From: Bacteroidales bacterium
GTDB lineage: Bacteria > Bacteroidota > Bacteroidia > Bacteroidales > UBA1715
Assembly (NCBI GenBank): GCA_016714605.1
Contig: JADKDL010000027.1
Coordinates: 1-64,000, forward strand
Length of the DNA: 64,000 bases
Reading direction: 5' to 3'
Position 1 is the stretch's first letter. The number at the start of each line of letters is the position of its first letter. A model generated the notes under the pieces. It did no database searches and was not told the DNA's origin. It was given only the letters and a program-made list of their open reading frames with translations. Made by a program: the position numbers and the translations under genes. Below are positions 1 through 10,524 of this stretch, piece after piece.

Positions 1-395
1 TTTTGCCACATTGCCCAGAACGCGTTGATATCCCTTGGAAGAGCACCCGACGACTCAGACCAGTAACAGATAATAACTTTACCCTTGGCAAGAGCCATAT
101 CAATAGCTCCTGTATAAGTATTCCAATAGGTAGAAACTGTAGCCTCGTTAATAGGCAGACGAACACTGTTCGATCCAAACAAATCTACAAATTGACCAAT
201 GACCTTATCTGCAACCACCGATGCAGAGGCGTATGTGTCTGTTGATGAAAGCCCCGAAAGATAAATCACACCTGTCTGGAAATTGTCTCGCGGATCGGCC
301 CAGTTGACACCACGAAATTGATTTGTTTGTGCAATTAATAATGTAAAATTGCAAAAAGACAATATCAATGCTATTGTAAAATAAGTATTTTTCAT
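1..395 (-). CDS. GH5-like glycoside hydrolase, N-terminal part (runs off the window)
   Basis: About 131 residues are present from an ATG at 395; the reading frame is open to the window edge, so the C-terminus is missing. The first ~20 residues form a signal peptide ending in IAQ. Then come RGVNWADPRDNF and, further on, VRLPINEATV and KVIICYWSES, which resemble the first strands of a cellulase-type (GH5) TIM barrel. The catalytic glutamates would lie beyond the edge, so the family is a resemblance call. The gene is the fifth on the same strand in the xylan locus, 15 bases after the GH27 stop, so it is probably co-transcribed and secreted to act on hemicellulose or cellulose. Confidence 0.65.
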   Translation of the reverse strand, partial: MKNTYFTIALILSFCNFTLLIAQTNQFRGVNWADPRDNFQTGVIYLSGLSSTDTYASASVVADKVIGQFVDLFGSNSVRLPINEATVSTYWNTYTGAIDMALAKGKVIICYWSESSGALPRDINAFWAMWQ

Positions 396-410
396 ATTAT
401 TTATATTTTT

Positions 411-3035
411 TTATTTCAATTCACAATCTTCAGATACTTTTATTAGATAACCTTCACCCCAATTCAGTTTTAAAAGTGAGTTAAGAAAAACGGCATTTGA
501 TTTTAGATAAAACGAATCCATATTTTTCACTGCCTCAACCTTTTCCCAAATACTTGAAAGAGCTTGGTCTAAATTTGCACTAACTTCTAGAGGGTATCCA
601 ATAAAATTCCAACCTGCTTTTAAAGAAATAGAAGGAACAACAACTGGAACAGCTTCAAAACTCATATAGTTGAGGTTTACATAATCGGTAGCACCAATGG
701 TAAGGCGAAGCACTTGTTGTCCGGCTTCTAATTGAATATCATTAACCGTTACATCTTGCCAAATCTGCCAACCGGTAGTGTTTGGAATAGCAACATCGGT
801 AGCTATTGGGGTTCCGTTTGCAGATAAAGAAATAGTTCTGTCATCGCCGTTGCAAGCAGCTCTGAGTTTAAGGTTGTATTTTCCTGCCGAAGCAATATTT
901 ACGGTATATTCAAGCCATTCGCCGGCAGTAGTCCAGCCAAGGTTGTACCCACCACCTTCATCGGTACAGGTTTCTAAATCAACATCTTCGTTGGTACGGA
1001 AAGCAGCTCCACCCGTGTTGGTTGCTTCATTGTCGAGGTAAGCAAATCCATTTCCACCTACGTCGTAATGTTCAAATTCAATTTTGCCAGGTATTATAGA
1101 AGGTGTGGCATTGTATGCTCCTTGGGGAATAGTTACTTTTATTGATATGGGTAAAGAACTTGTTTTAGCTCCTACATTATCGGTTGCTACAGCTGTCAAT
1201 GAATATGTTCCGGCAACAACGGTTTTCCATGAGTAGGAGTAGGGCGAAGAGGCATCTTCACCAAGTTTGGTTGTACCGTTGTAGAACTCAATCTTACTGA
1301 TAGTTCCACCAGATATTGAAGTTGTTGCATTCATTACAACAGTCTCGCTTTCCAAATAAGAAGCTTTATCTGTTTGTAGAACCACATTTACATTTGCAAC
1401 ATTCTTATTTACATCAATCGTTAATTTATCAATATCGGGAGTGTTTCCACTCGTATTGAAAATTCTTATGGTATTTTTTCCTTTATTAAGAGTGATAGGA
1501 AAGCTAATTGTTTTTACAGTTCCAAAACCACCTGAATTAAGATTTGTAAGTGTGGTATCTTTAGAATTAACTCTTACCGTAGCACTGCGATTTTCGCCAC
1601 TTAGGTATGAAATGGTGAGTGTGTATTTTCCGGTTGCATTGGCAAAAATATCTCGTTGTTCCAAATAATTATCAGCCCTACCACCTATATAACTCGCTTT
1701 AGCGCCACCTGAGCAATTTGCATCTTTCGAAGCTCTTGCCTGATTTGCAACTACTCCTGTATTCACCGTAAGGTTAAAATTGTTTAGCCAAGCATATTCA
1801 GCTTCAAATACTTCTTGCAATTTAGCTTTTGTACCACCACTTTGAGCATCACCACGCCATGAGAAGGAACAGAAACGGTGGATGAGGCATCGAACGAACC
1901 AAGATTTGTTTTCGACCACAAATCGCGAGCTGTAGCAGCACCTTCGAGGTTTAGGTCTGACCACTTCACTGTCATAGACGCTGTTGCAGCACTTCTATTG
2001 AAACGCAACAGCTCTTTCGAGACTTTGTTTTCCATTCAAGTTTTTTGCCCAAACTTGTAAACCAGCACCATTATCTGAAATAAGGTGAGCTTGTAAGCCT
2101 GTAGTATCTTGATTAACTGCAATAACTTCAGTATTGGTAAGTATCGATTTTGTTTGAGCACTCATTTTGGTGAGATCATTACCCAACAATAGTGGCGAAG
2201 AGAGAATACACCACATACTAAATGGCTTTTTATCTTCCTCGAAAGGCATACCTCGTCCTACTTCTAGCATATCCATGTCGTTATAATGACCTGGAGAACA
2301 GTAAGGAGCAAGAAAAGTGTTAAGGTCTAGAATCTCCATTATGACAGACCATGTTGGCGTAGAACCCGGCACAAAATTAATATCACGAGACATTCTCCAC
2401 GAATCGCCCACCTCGGTAACCCAAGTACCCGGAAATTGCCAACGACATACATTTAGGTTTACTTCTCTGCCAGTTTTTATAATAGCTTGTCTTATTGCTG
2501 TATATCGAGTTTTTTCATCAAGTTTCAGAACCAAACCACCACAGTAGTCAACTTTGTAATAATCAAAGCCCCAAGTTTTGAAAATAAGATCGCAGTCCTG
2601 CTGATCATGCTCATAAAGACCTACACCAGCTCCCATAGTTTGTCCGCTGTATTGGTATCCGCAAGTATTTGCACCTGCATCGGAATAGAATCCTGCTTTA
2701 AGACCCTTACTGTGAATATAATCAGCAACCGGTTTCATACCATTAGGAAACTTGGTTGGATTAATTTTCAACGTACCATCGGTATTTCTTCCATAGAAGA
2801 AACCATCGTCAATATTAATGTATTGAAACCCGGCAGCAGCCAAACCAGACGATGCCATTGCATCAGCTTGACCTTTTATGACGTTTTCGCTAATATTTAC
2901 ACCGAATTGATTCCAGCTAGCCCAACCCATAGCAGGGGTTTTACTCCCTGTTTGAGAAAATAAAGCATTTGTTGATATTAGTAAAAAGATTGCAGTAACA
3001 TAGCACAGGTTTGTTTTAAAATTGAGTGTTTTCAT
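411..3035 (-). CDS. GH27 alpha-galactosidase with CBM35-like, Ig-like, CBM6 and AGWN domains (two frameshifts)
   Basis: Secreted retaining alpha-galactosidase expected to remove alpha-linked galactose side chains. The start is the ATG at 3035 (MKTLNFK), 8 bases after the preceding stop. After the signal peptide come PAMGWASWNQFG, the nucleophile motif YYKVDYCGG, the acid/base region WRMSRD and NDMDMLEVG, all typical of GH27. The C-terminal beta domain continues in a second frame (about 2016-1840) and the rest in a third (1840-411). The junctions near 2012 and 1835 each need a single-base change to restore one protein of ~870 residues. The tail holds a CBM35/CBM6-like module starting near EAEYAWLNNF, an Ig-like domain, a CBM6 (IEFEHYDVGGNG to DYVNLNYM) and a final AGWN domain ending CELK. 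I infer sequencing error rather than decay, because all domain cores are conserved. Confidence 0.85.
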
Positions 3036-3043
3036 AGTAATTT

Positions 3044-4859
3044 TTATTTCCAAATCAATTCACAAACAGCATTTACTTTAATAAGGTAGCCTTCTCCCCA
3101 ATATAATTTTATTAAAGAATTGAGAAAAGAAGTATTAGATTTTAAATAAAAAGAATCCAAATTTTTAACAGCATCAACCTTTTCCCAAATACTTGAGAGA
3201 GCTTGGTCTAAATTGGCATTACCGTCTAAAGGATAGCCTATAATATTCCAACCTGCTTTTAGAGAAATTGAAGGAACAATAACAGGAACAGCTTCAAACG
3301 TCATATAGTTGAGGTTTACATAATCGGTAGCACCAATCGTGATACGAAGCACTTGAATTCCAGCTTCTAATTGAATGTCATTAACCGTTACATCTTGCCA
3401 AATCTGCCAACCGCTAGTGTTTGGAATAGCAATATCGGAAGCAATTGGGTTTCCATTTGCTGATAAGGAAATAGTTCGTCCGGCGCCATTGCAAGCAGTT
3501 CTTAGTTTAAGGTTGTATTTACCTGCTGTTGCAATATTTACGGTATATTCCAACCATTCGCCGGCAGTTGCATAGCCTATATTATAGCCAGTACCAGCAT
3601 CGGTACAATTTTCAATATCAACATCTTCATCGGTACGGAAGGCTGCACCGCCTGAATTTGTTGTTGCATTGTCGAGGTATGCAGAACCATTTCCGCCCAC
3701 ATCGTAGTGTTCAAATTCAATTTTACCGGGTATAGTTTGATTAGTTCCGTTATAAGCAGCTTGAGCTGGATTTACTTTAACTACAACAGGAGCTGTAGTA
3801 GATTTGTTAGCTGAATTATCGGTAGCCACTGCGGTAATAGAATATGTACCTGCAGCAACGTTTGTCCAAGAGTAGGAGTAAGGTGAAGAGGCATCTTCAC
3901 CAAGTTTGGTTGTGCCATTGTAGAACTCTACCTTAGATATAGAACCTGTAGTAACCGTTGCTGTTGCAGAAATTGTAATAGAAGCAGGTGCTGTAAAAGC
4001 TGTGGTAGCTGTAGGAGCGGTTAAAGTAACGGTAGGTCCTGCAACCATTGGTTGTAGAGCCAACATTTTTCTCTGCATAGCGCACACCGAAAGTTCTATT
4101 TCCTGCAGAAGTAAAATGATATTGATCTTTTCCTGGTAAGCCATTTGCAGAAATTACATAAGAATTAGGCAATACACTTGGTAATTTAGCAATTACAGGA
4201 TTGTGACCAGAACATGCACCACCCTGATTTTGGTATAATAATTCACCCGAAAGTAAAGGTGTTTTTGTAGGATCCAAACCAAGGTCGGCAATGAGGTTAT
4301 CATAAACCGCTTTTACTTTGGTAGGCCATGTTTGGTCTCCAGTATTCGACTCGCCTTGATGCAATAAAATACCTTTGATAACTCCTGTTTGTTGAGCTTT
4401 CTTTGCCAATTCTAATAGCCATGCATAAGCACTGCCGTTATATTTAGTAGGGACATTATTATATGTGTCTAGACCGGCGTATCCGGTTTTTCCGAAGAGT
4501 TCAATTTTACAACCCGGAACTGCAACTACTACCACACCAATTTTAATGTTTGAAGGACGATTGGCTACCATAGTTCTTCCGAAATAATCGGCAGGGCCAA
4601 TTCCGCCTGTACAGCCCCAAAGAGGAGGAACAGCATCATACCAATTTCCTGCTTTTTGAACAGAACAGTCTTGCGGTTTCATAAACTGAAAACGACTATC
4701 AACTGTTTTATCTTGATTTTCAATATCTCCGGCACCAGCCATATTTGATTGTCCGAAACAAAGATATATGTGATAATTAGGGTCTTGAGCAAAAACATTT
4801 ATGCTTAATAGAATTAGGCAGATGTTGAGAATTGCTCTGAAAGAATTTAAATTTTTCAT
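3044..4859 (-). CDS. SASA/CE6-like carbohydrate acetylesterase with Ig-like, CBM6 and AGWN domains (frameshift)
   Basis: Secreted SGNH-type esterase of the sialate-O-acetylesterase-like (CE6) family, likely removing acetyl groups from xylan. The start is the ATG at 4859 (MKNLNSF), giving a signal peptide ending VFAQ. Catalytic blocks are visible: YLCFGQSNMAG with the serine, LLHQGESNTG, and DQYHFTSAGN with the histidine. The frame breaks in a run of five T at 4066-4070 (A5 on the coding strand); removing one base joins YAEK to MLALQP and gives a protein of ~604 residues. Downstream are an Ig-like domain (VTLTAP to VVVKVN), a CBM6 and the AGWN domain ending CELIWK. A terminator upstream (4925-4955) separates it from GH10, so it may be transcribed from its own promoter with GH27. 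Confidence 0.85.
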
Positions 4860-4924
4860 TTGTTTTTTCTTAGTTATAGTCAAAATAGAATACTTATTCT
4901 AAATATTTCAAAAGTTTAACTTTT

Positions 4925-4955
4925 AAAAAAAAAGGTGACGTAAAGTCACCTTTTT
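4925..4955 (-). terminator. Rho-independent terminator after the GH10 gene
   Basis: There is a perfect 11-bp stem (4929-4939 with 4945-4955) with a 5-nt loop. On the minus strand it is followed by a run of nine U. It lies about 85 bases past the GH10 stop and before the acetylesterase start, so it splits the xylan locus into GH30-GH10 and esterase-GH27-GH5 units, unless read through. Confidence 0.85.
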
Positions 4956-5040
4956 ATGGAATTGTTTCCCCTAGTTTTCTTGATAGATATTGGGTATGTT
5001 AGAGAAACGTGTTAAAGAACATTTTTTGAAGCAAGACAAA

Positions 5041-7403
5041 TTATCTTACAATCCAGTCGAGTTCGCAAGGCACAGATACTTTTACATAATAACCTTTGCT
5101 ATACTCAACATTTAAAAGAGAGTTAAGTGCTCCGGCAGATTTATCGTAAAATCCGTCGAAGTTTTTAACTACCAATACATTTTGCCAAATACTAGAAAGC
5201 GCTTTTGCAATTTCAGTACTTCCACTTATCGGACAACCAATCATATTCCAACCAGCTTTAAGTTTAATTGTTTTAGGAGCAGCATTTACTTTTATAGATA
5301 CAGCAGTGCTTGTAGCAGTTTCGCCATTATTGTCAGTAGCCACAGCGGTTAAACTATAAGTACCTGCAGCCATACCCGACCATTCGTAAGAATAGAACAT
5401 ATAGCATCGGTATTGAGTAGGGTAGTACCAGCGTAGAATTTCACACTTGCAATAGTTCCGGTAGCACTTGCAGCAGTAGCTGTAATAGTAATTTTTTGGT
5501 TTGCAGTAAATTCAGCATTTGCAGCCGGAGCAGTAATACTTACTGTAGGAGGTGTAGAAGAAGATGCAAATGTCATGTAGTTTAGGTTCACATAATCTGT
5601 AGCACCAATAATAACTCTAATAACTTGAGGACCTGCTGATAGTGTAACGTCTTTAACGGTTACATCTTGCCAAATTTGCCAACCTGTAGTATTAGGAATA
5701 GCCACATTAGGAGCAACAGTAACGCCATTTGCTTGAATATCTACAGTTCTACCATCGCCATTACAAGCAGCACGTATTACGAGGTTATATTTTCCTGCAT
5801 TGGCAACATTTACAGTATATTCCAACCATTCTCCAGCAGTAGTCCATCCAAGATTATATCCAGCTCCAGCATCGGTACAGGTTTCTAAATCAACATCTTC
5901 ATCGGTACGGAAGGTTGCACCACCAGTGTTGGTAGCTTCACTATCCATGTATGCTGAACCATTACCACCAACATCGTAGTGTTCAAATTCAATTTTACCC
6001 GGTATAGCATGAACAGTACCGTTATAAGCACCTTGAGCTACGTTTACTTTTACAGCAACAGCAGCAGATGTTGTTTTATTTGCAGCGTTGTCTGTAGCAA
6101 CCGCTGTTAAAGTATAAGATCCAAGAGCAACATTTGTCCAAGTATATGAATACGGAGAAGAAGCATCTTCGCCAAGTTTTGTAGTACCATTGTAGAATTC
6201 TACTTTAGAAATAGTTCCATCGGCATCGGTAGCTGTTGCATTTATAGTAATAGAAGCAGGAGCTATGAAGGCAGCATTCGCAGTAGGAGCAGTTATTGAA
6301 ACCACAGGCAATGAACCATTTGCACAATCAGCAAAAGGACCGGGAGCTGGACAACATGCAAGACTAGGTTTGCCTGCAAAATATGACCTTAACCAAGTCA
6401 TTGCTGGTCTATCACCTCCACTGGCATACATGATTCCTGAATCTGTACCACCTGCTCCAGTTACTTTGTTGCCACCAATCCATGTAGAACCTTGAATATA
6501 ACCCCATAAGGTAATACCAGCCACATGTGGATGTTCCCAAGCAACAGGTATTAATGTAGAATAAACCTGTTGTTGTTTTGCTTCGTTCGGATCTGCAGTT
6601 GCATCAAATTCGGTAATGTGAATCGGCAAACCAGTCTGATTCCAAATCTGGTCAATACATGCTTTGAAATTAGCTGCTGTTAAATTTTCAATGCCATGTG
6701 CTTGCAAACCAACACCATCAATCAGGTTTTTCTTACCATCGGTTAGGTTCGGTGCATTTTTAATTGCATTGGCCATTGCAATATATGGAGTACGGCAATT
6801 ATTCCAATTCATTTCAATATTATACTCGTTTATCAACAAAGTAGCAGTTGGAAAATATTTTCTTGCTATCTGGAAACACACTATCGCCCAACCATATTGG
6901 TTATTTTGGTCGCCTGAATTTGCAGGCTGAGCTTTATAAAGAGCTGTTAGAGCACTTTTTAAATTTGTAGCTACAGCAGTATTGATTGGTTCGTTCAATA
7001 CGTCAATCATTTTCAAGCCTCCCATTGGATTGTAATGGTCTGCAACTGCTTTGAAATAAGGCTCTATAGCTGCTTGAATAGTTGCTGATGTAGCACTCGC
7101 TACCCATCCTGGTGTTTGAGCTCCCCACATAAGGGTGTGGTATTTAAATATTCCATTATTATTTTTCGCCCAGTTAAACCCTCTATCAGACCCTGTAAAG
7201 TTATAAGACCCTCTGGTTCCCTCAACCGATTGCCATTTAGACTCGTTTTCCATTGTCATCTGGTTCCAATTGGCAGTATAATTACTCCATACTGTACCAG
7301 CAGTAATATTGCCTAGATACTTACCTTTGCACTTCCCTATTTGTGCATTTGATGATAATCCGATAACGAATAACATCAAAAATAATATGTATAACTTCTT
7401 CAT
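5041..7403 (-). CDS. GH10 endo-1,4-beta-xylanase with Ig-like, CBM6, Ig-like and AGWN domains (frameshift)
   Basis: Secreted endo-xylanase that cuts the beta-1,4-xylan backbone. MKKLYILFL starts a signal peptide ending SNAQ. The GH10 barrel covers roughly residues 22-345: ENESKWQSVEG near the start, KYHTLMWG, the acid/base glutamate in DVLNEP (about residue 141) and the nucleophile in HITEFDA (about 262). Then come an Ig-like domain, a CBM6 and a second Ig-like domain. A frameshift near 5391-5402 breaks that domain; comparison with the GH30 copy suggests one missing base between LLNTD and YSYEW. The tail resumes in the other frame and ends in an AGWN domain with CELDWIVR. It follows GH30 by 64 bases on the same strand and is followed by a terminator. 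Confidence 0.9.
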
Positions 7404-7467
7404 ATTTATTGTGTTTTATTATTTTTTATTGATTTTTTATTGTTTTATATAATTAGTATTACGTTTA

Positions 7468-9998
7468 TTATTTCCAAGTTAATTCACATGCAGCATTTAC
7501 TTTTACAAGATATCCTTTGCCCCAATCAAGTTTTAATAATGTATTAAACATTGTAGCTTGAGATTTATCATAGAAAGCTTCCATATTTTTTACAACCAAC
7601 ACATTAGACCAAATACTTGCAAGAGCAGTTTCAATATTTGTACTGCCATCAATAGGGCAACCAATTAAGTTCCAACCAGCTTTAAGTTTAATTGATAATG
7701 GTGCAGCATTTACTTTTACTGCAACAGCTGTACTTGTTGTAGTTGCGCCGCTATTATCTGTAGCTACTGCAGTAATACTGTAGCTACCAACTGCCATACC
7801 CGACCATTCATAAGAATATGGAGCAGATTCGTCGGTGTTGAGAAGTGTTGTGCCAGCGTAGAATTTTACACTTGCAATAGTTCCGGTAGCACTTGCAGCT
7901 GTAGCCGTTATAGTAATTTTTTGATTTGTAGTAAATTCAGCATTTGCAACAGGTGCAGATATACTTACCGTAGGAGGGGTAGAGGCTGGCGCAAATGTCA
8001 TGTAGTTTAGATTTACATAATCGGTAGCACCAATAGTAACTCTAATTACCTGAATTCCTGCTGTTAAAGTAACATCTTTAACGGTTACATCTTGCCATAT
8101 TTGCCAACCTGTAGTATTAGGAATAGCCACATTAGGAGCAACTGTAACGCCATTAGCTTGAATATCAACCGTTCTTGCATCTCCGTTACAAGCAGCACGA
8201 AGTACGAGATTATATTTTCCGGCTGTAGTAACATTTACGGTATATTCCAACCATTCACCTGCTGTAGCATAGCCCAAATTATATCCGGTACCTACATCGG
8301 TACAGTTTTCCAAGTCAACATCTTCATCGGTACGGAAAGCTGCACCACCCGAGTTTGTTGTTGCATTGTCGAGGTAAGCAGAGCCATTACCACCAACATC
8401 GTAGTGTTCAAATTCAATTTTACCCGGTATTGCCCATGGTGTACCGTTGTATGCGGCTTGTGCTGACTTACTTTAAAAGCGACACAAGATTGTCCAGTTT
8501 TTCCACCACTACTAGTTGCCACAGCACAAATTGAATACGAGCCAGCGGCAACATTCGTCCAAGTATATGAATAAGGAGAAGTTAAATCTTCTCCCAAAAG
8601 CATTGTGCCATTATAAAATTCAACCTTAGTTATTGTTCCTGTTCCAACAGTTGCAGTAGCATTTATAGTAATTGAAGCAGGAGCTGTATAAGAAGCATTA
8701 TTAGCAGGAGCTGTGATTGTAACTACAGGAGCATCGGTAGTAGCTTTTCCTACAAATGTGGTAACGCTAGCAGCATCAAGAGTAACAGAAAGTGAAGTAC
8801 TCGCATTTATATTTGTACCTTTTGCAATGTTTTTTGAACCTGATGTTGTATAGTTTTCCCATGTAGTAACTTGTGTACCTGGTATAGAAATAGTTAATGT
8901 TTGTGCTGTTGTATTTTTATTAACAACTACAATAACTACATCATTATCTTTTTTATATGCTGATACGAATACATTAGTTTTAGGATTTTTAGTAGCATCA
9001 ACTCTTACGTAACCCGGACGAACCCATTTAGAAAACTGAGCCATGCAATAGCCTCTTTTGGTAGCTGTGCCAGGAGTAGTAGAAATAGTATTTCCAGCTT
9101 TATCTTTTCCGTCATGTATCATTGCATAGTATCTTCGTAATGGCCAGAAAACGTAGGTTTGAAAATTACCATCAACCATTGCATAGTGTATATGTTCAGC
9201 TACTTTAAGAGCATGACGAGCATCATTTATATAATTGTCAGTCCAAATGTTTGCATCGTAATCGCTATCAGTATAAACCTCTGTCATCCAAAGTTCTTTA
9301 CCTGCTCCCTTTTGCTCAAAAAGCGCGTAAGGAAAGTCTTTATATTGTGTACCATATAAATGCGTACCAAAAATCGATACTTTTGAAAGAGCTGTTGCAT
9401 CGTTTAAAATTGGATCATAAACTGTTTTTCTATACTGAAAAGATTCAGGTGTCATAAGTTTACATTTTATTCTATCTGCATAGCCTTTAATGAAATCAAC
9501 AGATTCTTGCGGACTCCATTCAGTCCAGTCGTGAGCATAATCAGGCTCATTCTGGGTAGAAATTGCATATAATTCAACGCCTTGACCTTTCATATAGGTA
9601 ACATAGCTGTTCAAGTGGTCTGCATATTGACCATATGTAGCCGGATTAATTCTTTTCACTCCATTTACGGTGATAAACTGACCAGCTGGTGGATTCCAAG
9701 GCGAAGCAAATACATATGCACCTTGACCATAGGCATATTTTGCAGTTTCAATACCTTGTCCCCAATTGTTCTTATTATCAGAAACAAATGTACGAAGTAC
9801 TGTAAAACCTAATTGTCCGGTTCCATTACCAAATGCAAGTTGTCTTTCAGCAGCATTCAAATCAGAATACCACTCCGGATGGTTAATACCTCCAAAACCT
9901 CGAATCACCTGTTTTGTAGATGTTAGTGTTACCGTAGCTTGACCAAACACAAGTATGCTAGAGAGCATCGTTATAAATAGTAAAAGTCTCCTTTTCAT
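7468..9998 (-). CDS. GH30 (subfamily 8-like) glucuronoxylanase with Ig-like, CBM6, Ig-like and AGWN domains (frameshift)
   Basis: Secreted xylanase of the type that needs glucuronic acid branches. The ATG at 9998 (MKRRLLLF) gives a signal peptide ending VFGQ. Diagnostic blocks are IRGFGGINHPEW, the acid/base STQNEPDYAHDWTEWSP, the nucleophile LWMTEVY and the C-terminal beta domain that closes the barrel. The NEPDY and TEWSP blocks fit subfamily 8, but the subfamily is inferred. The frame breaks near 8466: one missing base between KVSQ and AQAAYNGTPW. After it come CBM6, an Ig-like domain and an AGWN domain ending CELTWK. It is the first enzyme gene after the HTCS and the likely first gene of the regulated operon. 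Confidence 0.88.
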
Positions 9999-10040
9999 AA
10001 TTTTATTTTTAAAATTTAAATTTCTCATTTTATTAAACAC

Positions 10041-10524
10041 GTTTATTTATTTCCCTATAAAATCTTTAGTTTTTTCTTCTTTATCAAAGTTAGTTTCGAT
10101 TATATAAAAACACTTGTAGTATTTGTTTCTATTATGTACCATTTTTGTTTCGCATATATATAAGGTTTTAATAATGAGGTTTATATATATATTTTATCTG
10201 CTGAGTTTTGATGAAAATACTAAGTAAAGTAGATTTGATTTATGTATTTTTCTACTTTATTATTTTATTCAAGTAGTTTCCTTAAGCTAAATGAAATTGC
10301 CAGTCTATTGTGAAACGTAAAATTCAGTGAACAATATGGTAATTGGGTTTGTACCCAAAAATCAATAGAAATGCTAAGTTGATTCATAAGGGCTTATAAA
10401 TCTTTTGAACCATTACTTTATTTAATTTACAATTAAACCAATCTTTTTTGAGTAATGGTTTTACAGAATCTAATTTGTTACTAACGGTCTCTAATAAGTA
10501 GGATGCTAATATTTATTGAAAGAA
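10041..10524. other. Intergenic region between the HTCS stop and GH30
   Basis: No coding potential was seen in these 484 AT-rich bases. The HTCS and GH30 are on the same strand, so this stretch should carry the HTCS terminator and the GH30 operon promoter. A candidate -7 box is listed separately. I could not make out an HTCS binding site. Confidence 0.5.
10085..10122 (-). promoter_or_regulatory. Candidate Bacteroidota promoter of the GH30-GH10 operon
   Basis: The minus strand reads TAACTTTG at 10092-10085, matching the Bacteroidota -7 consensus TAnnTTTG. About 20 bases upstream is a T-rich TGTTTTTA, a weak match to the -33 TTTG box. It would give a leader of about 80 bases before the GH30 start. 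A single motif in AT-rich DNA is modest evidence. Confidence 0.35.

Noticed and set aside
3529..3735. Plus-strand frames across the CBM6 and Ig-like modules of the xylan enzymes
   Set aside because: They recur antisense to each CBM6 copy because the modules are similar; codon use and conservation support the minus-strand frames.
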